DNA of 64,000 nucleotides from Hyperoplus lanceolatus (Eukaryota > Chordata > Actinopteri > Uranoscopiformes > Ammodytidae), in assembly GCA_026929865.2 (NCBI GenBank), contig JAMBYZ020000028.1:1-64000 (forward strand), in the 5' to 3' direction. The notes beneath the pieces are model-generated. The model worked only from the letters and a program-made list of their open reading frames with translations. It ran no database searches and was not told where the DNA came from. Position 1 is the first letter of the stretch. Every line of letters begins with the position of its first letter. The translations under genes and the position numbers were made by a program. Shown one piece after another: positions 36,745 to 49,999 of this stretch.

Positions 36745-38235
36745 AAATTAGATATGATTTTGGTTTCAATAAAAAAAAAAACGCCCTGTTATTCCAGAGT
36801 CATTCCACTTCAGGGTCATAGTTCACAACCCCATGGGGTCCCCCAAGAAGTTTCAGGACATTCTGATGTGTAGTTTCAAAATAAAAGCCCACTAGATATT
36901 GAAAATATGAAAGAAATTAGATATGATTTTGGATTCAATTAAAAAAAAACCGCCCTGTTATTCCAGAGTCATTCCACTCCAGGGTCATAGTTCACAACCC
37001 CATGAGGTCCCCCAGGAAGTTTCAGGACATTCTGATGTTTAGTTTCAAAATAAAAGCCCACTAGATATTGAAAATATGAGAGAAATTAGATATGATTTTG
37101 GATTCAATTTTTAAAAAAACACCCTGTTATTCCAGAGTCATTCCACTCCAGCGTCATAGTCCACGACCCCTCGAGGCCGCACAAAAAGTTTCAGGACATT
37201 CTGATATGTAGTTTCAAAATTAAAGCGCACTAGATATTGAAAATATGAGAGAAATTACATATGATTTTGGATTACATTTTTAAAAAAACCGCCCTGTTTT
37301 TCCAGTGTCATTCCACTCCAGGGTCATAGTTCACGACCCCATGAGGCCACACAAACAGTTTCAGGACATTCTGATGTGTAGTTTCAGAATAAAAGCCCAC
37401 TAGATATTGAAAATATGAGAGAAATTAGATATGATTTTGGATTTAATTTAAAAAAAAACGCCCTGTTATTCCAGAGTCATTCCACTCCAGGGTCATAGTT
37501 CACGACCCCATGAGGCCACACAAACAGTTTCAGGACATTTAGATGTGTAGTTTCAGAATAAAAGCCCACTAGATATTGAAAATATGAGAGAAATTAGATA
37601 TGATTTTGGATTCAATTAAAAAAAAAACGCCCTGTTATTCCAGAGTCATTCCACTCCAGGGTCTTAGTTCACGACCCCATGAGGCCGCACAAAAAGTTTC
37701 AGGACATTCTGATGTGTAGTTTCAGAATAAAAGCCCACTAGATATTGAAAATATGAGAGAAATTACATATGATTTTGGATTAAATTTTTTAAAAAACGCC
37801 CTGTTATTCCAGAGTCATTCCACTCCAGGGTCATAGTTCACGACCCCATGAGGCCACACAAACAGTTTCAGGACATTCTGATGTGTAGTTTCAGAATAAA
37901 AGCCCACTAGATATTGAAAATATGAGAGAAATTAGATATGATTTTGGATTCAATTAAAAAAAAAAACGCCCTGTTATTCCAGAGTCATTCCACTCCAGGG
38001 TCATAGTTCACGACCAAATGAGGCCACACAAACAGTTTCAGGACATTTAGATGTTTAGTTTCAGAATAAAAGCCCACTAGATATTGAAAATATCAGAGAA
38101 ATTAGATATGATTTTGGATTAAATTTTTAAAAAAACACCCTGTTATTCCAGAGTCATTCCACTGCAGGGTCATAATTCACAACCCCATGAGGTCACACAA
38201 GAAGATTCAGGACATTCTGATGTGTACTTTCAGGG
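36745..38235 (+). repeat. Forward tract, n = 9, rich in B* monomers
   Basis: 1491 bp: A1, A, B variant (agcgtcatagtccacg, cctcgaggccgc), B*, B*, B, B*, B* (accaaatgaggcc), E. The tccacgacccctcgagg variant recurs at about 62705. Confidence 0.93.
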
Positions 38236-38522
38236 TGACCTCATGGGGTGACCTCATGGGGTTGTGAACTTTGACCCTGGAGTTGAATAACTCTGGAATA
38301 ACAGGGCGTTTTTTTTAAATTGAATCCAAAATCATATCTAATTTCTCACATATTTTCAATATCAAGTGGGCTTTTATTCTGAAACTACACATCAGAATGT
38401 CCTGAAACTTGTGTGTGGCCTCATGGGGTCGTGAACTATGACCCTGGAGTGGATTTTTCTGGAATAACAGGGCGTTTTTTTAATTGAATCCGAAATCATA
38501 TCTAATTCGTCTCATATTTTCA
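38236..38522 (-). repeat. Inverted block, intact
   Basis: 287 bp; I1 has gaataactctgg and the head junction ends tcaaaactag, a pairing shared with 39928 and 42383. Confidence 0.95.
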
Positions 38523-39166
38523 AAACTAGATAATTTTTTGGATTCAATTAAAAAAAAAACGCCCTGTTATTCCAGAGTCATTCAACTCCAGGGTCATAGT
38601 TCACGACCCCATGAGGTCCCCCAAGAAGTTTCAGGACATTCTGATGTGTAGTTTCAGAATAAAAGCCCATTAGATATTGAAAATATGAGAGAAATTAGAT
38701 ATGATTTTGGATTCAATTTAAAAAAAAACGCCCTGTTATTCCAGAGTCATTCCACTCCAGGGTCATAGTTCACGACCCCATGAGGTCCCCCAAGAAGTTT
38801 CAGGACATTCTGATGTGTAGTTTCAGAATAAAAGCCCACTAGATATTGAAAATATGAGAGAAATTAGATATGATTTTGGATTCAATTTAAAAAAAAACGC
38901 CCTGTTATTCCAGAGTCATTCCACTCCAGGGTCATAGTTCACAACCCCATGAGGTCCCCCAAGAAGTTTCAGGACATTCTGATGTGTAGTTTCAAAATAA
39001 AAGCCCACTAGATATTGAAAATATCAGAGAAATTAGATATGATTTTGGATTCAATTTTTAAAAAAACACCCTGTTATTCCAGAGTCATTCCACTGCAGGG
39101 TCATAATTCACAACCCCATGAGGTCACACAAGAAGATTCAGGACATTCTGATGTGTACTTTCAGGG
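38523..39166 (+). repeat. Forward tract, n = 4 (A1, A, A, E)
   Basis: 644 bp. A1 has cattcaactcc and cccattagat. This tract type recurs at 40215 and 42669. Confidence 0.94.
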
Positions 39167-39452
39167 TGACCTCATGGGGTGACCTCATGGGGTTGGGACA
39201 CTTTGACCCTGGAGTTGAATGACTCTGGAATAACAGGGCGCTTTTTTTAAATTGAATCAAAATCATATCTAATTTCTCTCATATTTTCAATATCAGTGGG
39301 CTTTTATTCTGAAACTACATCAGAATGTCCTGAAACTTGTGTGAGGCCTCATGGGGTCGTGAACTATGACCCTGGAGGGGATTTTTCTGGAATAACAGGA
39401 CGGTTTTTTTTTATTGAATCCGAAATCATATCTAATTCGTCTCATATTTTCA
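39167..39452 (-). repeat. Inverted block, intact, gacactttg variant
   Basis: 286 bp. I1 reads gggacactttgaccc in place of gtgaactttgaccc, and I2 has aggacgg after a ggagggg variant. The gacactttg and aggacg marks recur at 40858 and 43312. Confidence 0.95.
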
Positions 39453-39927
39453 AAATTAGATATGATTTTGGATTCAATTTTTAAAAAAACGCCCTGTTAT
39501 TCCAGAGTCATTCCAATCCAGGGTCATAGTTCACAACCCCATGAGGCCACACAAAAAGTTTCAGGACATTCTGATGTGTAGTTTCAGAATAAAAGCCCAC
39601 TAGATATTGAAAATATGAGAGAAATTAGATATGATTTTGGATTCAATTTTTTAAAAAACGCCCTGTTATTCCAGAGTCATTCCACTCCAGGGTCATAGTT
39701 CACAACCCCATGAAGCCACACAAAAAGTTTCAGGATATTCTGATGTGTACTTTCAAAATAAAAGCCCACTTGATATTGAAAATATCAGAGAAATTAGATA
39801 TGATTTTGGATTCAATTTTTAAAAAAACACCCTGTTATTCCAGAGTCATTCCACTGCAGGGTCATAATTCACAACCCCATGAGGTCACACAAGAAGATTC
39901 AGGACATTCTGATGTGTACTTTCAGGG
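39453..39927 (+). repeat. Forward tract, n = 3 (B, D, E)
   Basis: 475 bp; B has ccaatccagg, shared with the tracts starting at 41140 and 43605. Confidence 0.94.
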
Positions 39928-40214
39928 TGACCTCATGGGGTGACCTCATGGGGTTGTGAACTTTGACCCTGGAGTTGAATAACTCTGGAATAACAGGGCG
40001 CTTTTTTAAATTGAATCCAAAATCATATCTAATTTCTCACATATTTTCAACATCAAGTGGGCTTTTTATTCTGAAACTACACATCAGAATGTCCTGAAAC
40101 TTTGTGTGGCCTCATGGGGTCGTGAACTATGACCCTGGAGTGGAATTTTCTGGAATAAAGGGCGTTTTTTTTTAATTGAATCCGAAATCATATCTAATTC
40201 GTCTCATATTTTCA
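39928..40214 (-). repeat. Inverted block, intact
   Basis: 287 bp, the tcaaaactag dialect. Confidence 0.95.
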
Positions 40215-40857
40215 AAACTAGATAATTTTTTGGATTCAATTAAAAAAAAAACGCCCTGTTATTCCAGAGTCATTCAACTCCAGGGTCATAGTTCATGACC
40301 CCATGAGGTCCCCCAAGAAGTTTCAGGACATTCTGATGTGTAGTTTCAGAATAAAAGCCCATTAGATATTGAAAATATGAGAGAAATTAGATATGATTTT
40401 GGATTCAATTTAAAAAAAAACGCCCTGTTATTCCAGAGTCATTCCACTCCAGGGTCATAGTTCACGACCCCATGAGGTCCCCCAAGAAGTTTCAGGACAT
40501 TCTGATGTGTAGTTTCAGAATAAAAGCCCACTAGATATTGAAAATATGAGAGAAATTAGATATGATTTTGGATTCAATTTAAAAAAAAACGCCCTGTTAT
40601 TCCAGAGTCATTCCACTCCAGGGTCATAGTTCACAACCCCATGAGGTCCCCCAAGAAGTTTCAGGACATTCTGATGTGTAGTTTCAAAATAAAGCCCACT
40701 AGATATTGAAAATATCAGAGAAATTAGATATGATTTTGGATTCAATTTTTAAAAAAACACCCTGTTATTCCAGAGTCATTCCACTGCAGGGTCATAATTC
40801 ACAACCCCATGAGGTCACACAAGAAGATTCAGGACATTCTGATGTGTACTTTCAGGG
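40215..40857 (+). repeat. Forward tract, n = 4 (A1, A, A, E)
   Basis: 643 bp; near copy of 38523-39166. Confidence 0.94.
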
Positions 40858-41139
40858 TGACCTCATGGGGTGACCTCATGGGGTTGGACACTTTGACCCT
40901 GGAGTTGAATGACTCTGGAATAACAGGGCGTTTTTTTAAATTGAATCCAAAATCATATCTAATTTCTCTCATATTTCAATGGAGTGGGCTTTTATTCTGA
41001 AACTACACATCAGAATGTCCTGAAACTTTGTGAGCCTCATGGGGTCGTGAACTATGACCCTGGAGGGGAATTTTTCTGGAATAACAGGACGTTTTTTTTT
41101 ATTGAATCCGAAATCATATCTAATTGTCTCATATTTTCA
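40858..41139 (-). repeat. Inverted block, intact, gacactttg variant
   Basis: 282 bp; near copy of 39167-39452 with a shortened I1/I2 joint. Confidence 0.95.
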
Positions 41140-41614
41140 AAATTAGATATGATTTTGGATTCAATTTTAAAAAAAACGCCCTGTTATTCCAGAGTCATTC
41201 CAATCCAGGGTCATAGTTCACAACCCCATGAGGCCACACAAAAAGTTTCAGGACATTCTGATGTGTAGTTTCAGAATAAAAGCCCACTAGATATTGAAAA
41301 TATGAGAGAAATTAGATATGATTTTGGATTCAATTTTTAAAAAAACGCCCTGTTATTCCAGAGTCATTCCACTCCAGGGTCATAGTTCACAACCCCATGA
41401 AGCCACACAAAAAGTTTCAGGATATTCTGATGTGTACTTTCAAAATAAAAGCCCACTTGATATTGAAAATATCAGAGAAATTAGATATGATTTTGGATTC
41501 AATTTTTAAAAAAACACCCTGTTATTCCAGAGTCATTCCACTGCAGGGTCATAATTCACAACCCCATGAGGTCACACAAGAAGATTCAGGACATTCTGAT
41601 GTGTACTTTCAGGG
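41140..41614 (+). repeat. Forward tract, n = 3 (B, D, E)
   Basis: 475 bp; near copy of 39453-39927. Confidence 0.94.
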
Positions 41615-41905
41615 TGACCTCATGGGGTGACCTCATGGGGTTGTGGACTTTGACCCTGGAGTTGAATGACTCTGGAATAACAGGGCGTTTTTTTTAATTG
41701 AATCCAAAATCATATCTAATTTCTCTCATATTTTCAATATCAAGTGGGCTTTTATTCTGAAACTACACATCAGAATGTCCTGAAACTTTGTGTGTGGCCT
41801 CATGGGGTCGTGAACTATGACCCTGGAGTGGAATTTTCTGGAATAACAGGGGCGTTTTTTTTTTAATTGAAATCGAAATCATATCTAATTCGTCTCATAT
41901 TTTCA
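41615..41905 (-). repeat. Inverted block, intact
   Basis: 291 bp; I1 has gttgtggactttg, a variant seen again at 44249, 46618 and 52792. Confidence 0.95.
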
Positions 41906-42382
41906 AAATTAGATAATTTTTTGGATTCAATTAAAAAAAAAACGCCCTGTTATTCCAGAGTCATTCCACTCCAGGGTCATAGTTCACAACCCCATGAGGT
42001 CCTCCAAGAAGTTTCAGGACATTCTGATGTGTAGTTTCAAAATAAAAGCCCACTAGATATTGAAAATATGAGACAAATTAGATATGATTTTGGATTCAAT
42101 TTAAAAAAAAAACCGCCCTGTTATTCCAGAGTCATTCCACTCCAGGGTCATAGTTCACGACCAAATGAGGCCACACAAACAGTTTCAGGACATTTAGATG
42201 TGTAGTTTCAGAATAAAAGCCCACTAGATATTGAAATGATCAGAGAAATTAGATATGATTTTGGATTCAATTTTTAAAAAAACACCCTGTTATTCCAGAG
42301 TCATTCCACTGCAGGGTCATAATTCACAACCCCATGAGGTCACACAAGAAGATTCAGGACATTCTGATGTGTACTTTCAGGG
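41906..42382 (+). repeat. Forward tract, n = 3 (A1, B*, E)
   Basis: 477 bp. B* has accaaatgaggcc and ttagatg, as at about 38020 and 48180; those three B* monomers each precede E. Confidence 0.93.
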
Positions 42383-42668
42383 TGACCTCATGGGGTGACC
42401 TCATGGGGTTGTGAACTTTGACCCTGGAGTTGAATAACTCTGGAATAACAGGGCGTTTTTTTAAATTGAATCCAAAATCATATCTAATTTCTCACATATT
42501 TTCAATATAAATTGGGCTTTTATTCTGAAACTACACATCAGAATGTCCTGAAACTTTGTGTGGCCTCATGGGGTCGTGAACTATGACCCTGGAGTGGAAT
42601 TTTTCTGGAATAACAGGGCGTTTTTTTAATTGAATCCGAAATCATATCTAATTCGTCTCATATTTTCA
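42383..42668 (-). repeat. Inverted block, intact
   Basis: 286 bp; gaataactctgg and tcaaaactag dialect. Confidence 0.95.
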
Positions 42669-43311
42669 AAACTAGATAATTTTTTGGATTCAATAAAAAA
42701 AAAACGCCCTGTTATTCCAGAGTCATTCAACTCCAGGGTCATAGTTCACGACCCCATGAGGTCCCCCAAGAAGTTTCAGGACATTCTGATGTGTAGTTTC
42801 AGAATAAAAGCCCATTAGATATTGAAAATATGAGAGAAATTAGATATGATTTTGGATTCAATTAAAAAAAAAACGCCCTGTTATTCCAGAGTCATTCCAC
42901 TCCAGGGTCATAGTTCACGACCCCATGAGGTCCCCCAAGAAGTTTCAGGACATTCTGATGTGTAGTTTCAGAATAAAAGCCCACTAGATATTGAAAATAT
43001 GAGAGAAATTAGATATGATTTTGGATTCAATTTAAAAAAAAACGCCCTGTTATTCCAGAGTCATTCCACTCCAGGGTCATAGTTCACAACCCCATGAGGT
43101 CCCCCAAGAAGTTTCAGGACATTCTGATGTGTAGTTTCAAAATAAAAGCCCACTAGATATTGAAAATATCAGAGAAATTAGATATGATTTTGGATTCAAT
43201 TTTTAAAAAAACACCCTGTTATTCCAGAGTCATTCCACTGCAGGGTCATAATTCACAACCCCATGAGGTCACACAAGAATATTCAGGACATTCTGATGTG
43301 TACTTTCAGGG
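42669..43311 (+). repeat. Forward tract, n = 4 (A1, A, A, E)
   Basis: 643 bp; third copy of the cattcaactcc tract. Confidence 0.94.
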
Positions 43312-43604
43312 TGACCTCATGGGGTGACCTCATGGGGTTGGACACTTTGACCCTGGAGTTGAATGACTCTGGAATAACAGGGCGTTTTTTTTAAATTGAA
43401 TCCAAAATCATATCTAATTTCTCTCATATTTTCAATATCGAGTGGGCTTTTATTCTGAAACTACACATCAGAATGTCCTGAAACTTTGTGTGAGGCCTCA
43501 TGGGGTCGTGAACTATGACCCTGGAGGGGAATTTTTCTGGAATAACAGGACGTTTTTTTTTTTTATTGAATCCGAAATCATATCTAATTCGTCTCATATT
43601 TTCA
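43312..43604 (-). repeat. Inverted block, intact, gacactttg variant
   Basis: 293 bp; third copy of the gacactttg / aggacg block. Confidence 0.95.
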
Positions 43605-44248
43605 AAATTAGATAATTTTTTGGATTCAATTAAAAAAAAAATGCCCTGTTATTCCAGAGTCATTCCACTCCAGGGTCATAGTTCAAAACCCCATGAGGTC
43701 CCCCAAGAAGTTTCAGGACATTCTGATGTGTAGTTTCAAAATAAAAGCCCACTAGATATTGAAAATATGAGAGAAATTAGATATGATTTTGGATTCAATT
43801 TTTAAAAAAACGCCCTGTTATTCCAGAGTCATTCCAATCCAGGGTCATAGTTCACGACCCCATGAGGCCACACAAAAAGTTTCAGGACATTCTGATGTGT
43901 AGTTTCAGAATAAAAGCCCACTAGATATTGAAAATATGAGAGAAATTAGATATGATTTTGGATTCAATTTTTAAAAAAACGCCCTGTTATTCCAGAGTCA
44001 TTCCACTCCAGGGTCATAGTTCACAACCCCATGAAGCCACACAAAAAGTTTCAGGATATTCTGATGTGTACTTTCAAAATAAAAGCCCACTTGATATTGA
44101 AAATATCAGAGAAATTAGATATGATTTTGGATTCAATTTTTAAAAAAACACCCTGTTATTCCAGAGTCATTCCACTGCAGGGTCATAATTCACAACCCCA
44201 TGAGGTCACACAAGAAGATTCAGGACATTCTGATGTGTACTTTCAGGG
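43605..44248 (+). repeat. Forward tract, n = 4 (A1, B, D, E)
   Basis: 644 bp; B, D, E as in 39453-39927, with an extra A1 carrying gttcaaaacccc. Confidence 0.94.
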
Positions 44249-44537
44249 TGACCTCATGGGGTGACCTCATGGGGTTGTGGACTTTGACCCTGGAGTTGAA
44301 TGACTCTGGAATAACAGGGGGTTTTTTTAAATTGAATCCAAAATCATATCTAATTTCTCTCATATTTTCAATATCAAGTGGGCTTTATTCTGAAACTACA
44401 CATCAGAATGTCCTGAAACTTTGTGTGTGGCCTCATGGGGTCGTGAACTATGACCCTGGAGTGGAATTTTCTGGAATAACAGGGCGTTTTTTTTTTAATT
44501 GAAATCGAAATCATATCTAATTCGTCTCATAATTTCA
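44249..44537 (-). repeat. Inverted block, intact
   Basis: 289 bp; the head junction has cataatttca. Confidence 0.95.
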
Positions 44538-45350
44538 AAATTAGATAATTTTTTGGATTCAATTAAAAAAAAAACGCCCTGTTATTCCAGAGTCATTCCA
44601 CTCCAGGGTCATAGTTCACGACCCCATGAGGTCCCCCAAGAAGTTTCAGGACATTCTGATGTGTAGTTTCAGAATAAAAGCCCACTAGATATTGAAAATA
44701 TGAGAGAAATTAGATATGATTTTGGATTCAATTTAAAAAAAAATGCCCTGTTATTCCAGAGTCATTCCACTCCAGGGTCATAGTTCACAACCCCATGAGG
44801 TCCCCCAAGAAGTTTCAGGACATTCTGATGTGTAGTTTCAAAATAAAAGCCCACTAGATATTGAAAATATGAGAGAAATTAGATATGATTTTGGATTCAA
44901 TTTTTAAAAAAACGCCCTGTTATTCCAGAGTCATTCCACTCCAGGGTCATAGTTCACGACCCCATGCGGCCACACAAAAAGTTTCAGGACATTCTGATGT
45001 GTAGTTTCGGAATAAAAGCCCACTAGATATTGAAAATATGAGAGAAATTAGATATGATTTTGGATTCAATTTTTAAAAAAACGCCCTGTTATTCCAGAGT
45101 CATTCCACTCCAGGGTCATAGTTCACAACCCCATGAAGCCACACACAAAGCTTCAGGATATTCTGATGTGTACTTTCAAAATAAAAGCCCACTTGATATT
45201 GAAAATATCAGAGAAATTAGATATGATTTTGGATTCAATTTTTAAAAAAACACCCTGTTATTCCAGAGTCATTCCACTGCAGGGTCATAATTCACAACCC
45301 CATGAGGTCACACAAGAAGATTCAGGACATTCTGATGTGTACTTTCAGGG
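44538..45350 (+). repeat. Forward tract, n = 5 (A1, A, B, D, E)
   Basis: 813 bp; B has catgcggcc and gtttcggaat, duplicated 4648 bp downstream at 49611. Confidence 0.94.
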
Positions 45351-45635
45351 TGACCTCATGGGGTGACCTCATGGGGTTGGGAACTTTGACCCTGGAGTTG
45401 AATGACTCTGGAATAACAGGGCGTTTTTTAAATTGAATCCAAAATCATATCTAATTTCTCTCATATTTTCAATATCGAGTGGGCTTTTATTCTGAAACTA
45501 CACATCAGAATGTCCTGAAACTTTGTGTGTGGCCTCTTGGGGTCGTGAACTATGACCCTGGAGTGGAATTTTCTGGTATAACAGGGCGTTTTTTTTTATT
45601 GAATCAAATCATATCTAATTCGTCTCATATTTTCA
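45351..45635 (-). repeat. Inverted block, intact
   Basis: 285 bp; I2 has cctcttggggtc, which is matched in the block at 50000. Confidence 0.95.
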
Positions 45636-46617
45636 AAATTAGATAATTTTTTGGATTCAATTAAAAAAAAAATTCCCTGTTATTCCAGAGTCATTCCACT
45701 CCAGGGTCATAGTTCAAAACCCCATGAGGTCCCCCAAGAAGTTTCAGGACATTCTGATGTGTAGTTTCAAAATAAAAGCCCACTAGATATTGAAAATATC
45801 AGAGAAATTAGATATGATTTTGGATTCAATTTTTAAAAAAACTCCCTGTTATTCCAGAGTCATTCCACTCCAGGGTCATAGTTCACGACCCCATGAGGCC
45901 ACACAAAAGTTTCAGGACATTCTGATGTGTAGTTTCAGAATAAAAGCCCACTAGATATTGAAAATATGAGAGAAATTAGATATGATTTTGGATTCAATTT
46001 AAAAAAAAAACGCCCTGTTATTCCAGAGTCATTCCACTCCAGGGTCATAGTTCACAACCCCATGAGGTCACCCAAGAAGTTTCAGGACATTCTGATGTGT
46101 AGTTTCAAAATAAAAGCCCACTAGATATTGAAAATATGAGAGAAATTAGATATGATTTTGGATTCAATTTTTAAAAAAACGCCCTGTTATTCCAGAGTCA
46201 TTCCACTCCAGGGTCATAGTTCACGACCCCATGAGGCCACACAAAAAGTTTCAGGACATTCTGATGTGTAGTTTCAGAATAAAAGCCCACTAGATATTGA
46301 AAATATGAGAGAAATTAGATATGATTTTGGATTCAATTTTTAAAAAAACGCCCTGTTATTCCAGAGTCATTCCACTCCAGGGTCATAGTTCACAACCCCA
46401 TGAAGCCACACAAAAAGTTTCAGGATATTCTGATGTGTACTTTCAAAATAAAAGCCCACTTGATATTGAAAATATCAGAGAAATTAGATATGATTTTGGA
46501 TTCAATTTTTAAAAAAACACCCTGTTATTCCAGAGTCATTCCACTGCAGGGTCATAATTCACAACCCCATGAGGTCACACAAGAAGATTCAGGACATTCT
46601 GATGTGTACTTTCAGGG
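45636..46617 (+). repeat. Forward tract, n = 6 (A1, B, C, B, D, E)
   Basis: 982 bp; A1 has aattccctg and gttcaaaacccc, matched at 50285-51268. Confidence 0.94.
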
Positions 46618-46904
46618 TGACCTCATGGGGTGACCTCATGGGGTTGTGGACTTTGACCCTGGAGTTGAATGACTCTGGAATAACAGGGAGGTTTTTTAAA
46701 TTGAATCCAAAATCATATCTAATTCCTCTCATATTTTCAATATCAAGTGGGCTTTTTATTCTGAAACTACACATCAGAATGTCCTGAAACTTTGTGTGTG
46801 GCTCATGGGGTCGTGAACTATGACCCTGGAGTGGAATTTTCTGGAATAACAGGGCGTTTTTTTAATTGAATCCGAAATCATATCTAATTCGTCTCATATT
46901 TTCA
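46618..46904 (-). repeat. Inverted block, intact
   Basis: 287 bp. Its counterpart in the 4.65-kb duplicate is the G-rich block at 51269. Confidence 0.95.
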
Positions 46905-48394
46905 AAACTAGATAATTTTTTGGATTCAATTTTCAAAAAAACGCCCTGTTATTCCAGAGTCATTCCACTCCAGGGTCATAGTTCACGACCCCATGAGGCC
47001 ACACAAAAAGTTTCAGGACATTCTGATGTGTAGTTTCAGAATAAAAGCCCACTAGATATTGAAAATATGAGAGAAATTAGATATGATTTTGGATTCAATT
47101 TTAAAAAAACGCCCTGTTATTCCAGAGTCATTCCACTCCAGGGTCATAGTTCACGACCCCATGAGGCCACAGAAAAGTTTCAGGACATTCTGATGTGTAG
47201 TTTCAGAATAAAAGCCCACTAGATATTGAAAATATGAGAAAAATTAGATATGATTTTGGATTCAATTTAAAAAAAAAATGCCCTGTTATTCCAGAGTGAT
47301 TCCACTCCAGGGTCATAGTTCACAACCCCATGAGGTCCCCCAAGAAGTTTCAGGACATTCTGATGTGTAGTTTCAAAATAAAAGCCCACTAGATATTGAA
47401 AATATGAGAGAAATTAGATATGATTTTGGATTCAATTTAAAAAAAAACTCCCTGTTATTCCAGAGTCATTCCACTCCAGGGTCATAGTTCACGACACCAT
47501 GAGGTCCCCCAAGAAGTTTCAGGACATTGTGATGTGTAGTTTCAGAATAAAAGCCCACTAGATATTGAAAATATGAGAGAAATTAGATATGATTTTGATT
47601 TCAATTTAAAATAAACGCCCTGTTATCCCAGAGTCATTCCACTCCAGGGTCATAGTTCACAACCCCATGAGGTCACCCAAGAAGTTTCAGGACATTCTGA
47701 TGTGTAGTTTCAAAATAAAAGCCCACTAGATATTGAAAATATGAGAGAAATTAGATATGATTTTGGATTCAATTTTTAAAAAAACGCCCTGTTATTCCAG
47801 AGTCATTCCACTCCAGGGTCATAGTTCACAACCCCATGAGGTCCCCCAAGAAGTTTCAGGACATTCTGATGTGTAGTTTCAAAATAAAAGCCCACTAGAT
47901 ATTGAAAATATGAGAGAAATTAGATATGATTTTGGATTAAATTTTTAAAAAAACCTCCCTGTTATTCCAGAGTCATTCCACTCCAGGGTCATAGTTCACA
48001 ACCCCATGAGGTCCCCCAAGAAGTTTCAGGACATTCTGATGTTTAGTTTCAGAATAAAAGCCCACTAGATATTGAAAATATGAGACAAATTAGATATGAT
48101 TTTGGATTCAATTTAAAAAAAAAAACGCCCTGTTATTCCAGAGTCATTCCACTCCAGGGTCATAGTTCACGACCAAATGAGGCCATACAAACAGTTTCAG
48201 GACATTTAGATGTGTAGTTTCAGAATAAAAGCCCACTAGATATTGAAAATATCAGAGAAATTAGATATGATTTTGGATTCAATTTTTAAAAAAACACCCT
48301 GTTATTCCAGAGTCATTCCACTGCAGGGTCATAATTCACAACCCCATGAGGTCACACAAGAAGATTCAGGACATTCTGATGTGTACTTTCAGTG
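46905..48394 (+). repeat. Forward tract, n = 9 (B, B, A, A, C, A, A, B*, E)
   Basis: 1490 bp; the first five monomers, including gacaccatgagg at 47492, match 51474 onward. Confidence 0.94.
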
Positions 48395-48680
48395 TGACCT
48401 CATGGGGTGACCTCATGGGGTTGTGAACTTTGACCCTGGAGTTGAATAACTCTGGAATAACAGGGCGTTTTTTTAAATTGAATCCAAAATCATATCTAAT
48501 TTCTCACATATTTTCAATATCAATTGGGCTTTTATTCTGAAACTACACATCAGAATGTCCTGAAACTTTGTGTGTGGCCTCATGGGGTCGTGAACTATGA
48601 CCCTGGGAATTTTTCTGGAATAACAGGGCGTTTTTTTTTTTTGGAATCCGAAATCATATCTAATGCGTCTCATATTTTCA
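48395..48680 (-). repeat. Inverted block, near intact
   Basis: 286 bp; it follows agtgtgacctc, and I2 has lost the gagt of ctggagtgg. Confidence 0.94.
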
Positions 48681-49999
48681 AAACTAGATAAATTTTTGGA
48701 TTCAATTAAAAAAAAAACGCCCTGTTATTCCAGAGTCATTCCATTCCAGGGTCATAGTTCACAACCCCATGAGGTCCCCCAAGAAGTTTACGGACATTCT
48801 GATGTGTAGTTTCAAAATAAAAGCCCACTAGATATTGAAAATATGAGAGAAATTAGATATGATTTTGGATTCAATTTTTAAAAAAACTCCCTGTTATTCC
48901 AGAGTCATTCCACTCCAGGGTCATAGTTCACAACCCCATGAGGTCACCCAAGAAGTTTCAGGACATTCTGATGTGTAGTTTCAAAATAAAAGCCCACTAG
49001 ACATTGAAAATATGAGAGAAATTAGATATGATTTTGGATTCAATTTTTAAAAAAACGCCCTGTTATTCCAGAGTCTTTCCACTCCAGGGTCCTAGTACAC
49101 GACCCCATGAGGCCACACAAAAAGTTTCAGGACATTCTGATGTGTAGTTTCAGAATAAAAGCCCACTAGATATTGAAAATATGAGAGAAATTAGATATGA
49201 ATTTGGATTCAATTTAAAAAAAAACGCCCTGTTATTCCAGAGTCATTCCACTCCAGGGTCATAGTTCACGACCCCATGAGGTCCCCAAGAAGTTTCAGGA
49301 CATTCTGATGTGTAGTTTCAGAATAAAAGCCCACTAGATATTGAAAATATGAGAGAAATTAGATATGATTTTGTATTCAATTTAAAAAAAAATGCCCTGT
49401 TATTCCAGAGTCATTCCACTCCAGGGTCATAGTTCACAACCCCATGAGGTCCCCCAAGAAGTTTCAGGACATTCTGATGTGTAGTTTCAAAATAAAAGCC
49501 CACTAGATATTGAAAATATGAGAGAAATTAGATATGATTTTGGATTCAATTTTAAAAAAACGCCCTGTTATTCCAGAGTCATTCCACTCCAGGGTCATAG
49601 TTCACGACCCCATGCGGCCACACAAAAAGTTTCAGGACATTCTGATGTGTAGTTTCGGAATAAAAGCCCACTAGATATTGAAAATATGAGAGAAATTAGA
49701 TATGATTTTGGATTCAATTTTTAAAAAAAACGCCCTGTTATTCCAGAGTCATTCCACTCCAGGGTCATAGTTCACAACCCCATGAAGCCACACACAAAGT
49801 TTCAGGATATTCTGATGTGTACTTTCAAAATAAAAGCCCACTTGATATTGAAAATATCAGAGAAATTAGATATGATTTTGGATTCAATTTTTAAAAAAAC
49901 ACCCTGTTATTCCAGAGTCATTCCACTGCAGGGTCATAATTCACAACCCCATGAGGTCACACAAGAAGATTCAGGACATTCTGATGTGTACTTTCAGGG
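48681..49999 (+). repeat. Forward tract, n = 8 (A, C, B, A, A, B, D, E)
   Basis: 1319 bp; the last five monomers duplicate 44538-45350. Confidence 0.94.

Larger units (their letters stand above)
38523..44537 (+). repeat. 1.69-kb higher-order repeat, three copies
   Basis: Copies at 38523-40214 (1692 bp), 40215-41905 (1691 bp) and 42669-44537 (1869 bp, one extra monomer) are separated by one 763-bp unit at 41906-42668. Each has a cattcaactcc A1 tract, a gacactttg/aggacg block, then a ccaatccagg B-D-E tract and a block. The shared private variants in order prove common descent. Confidence 0.92.
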
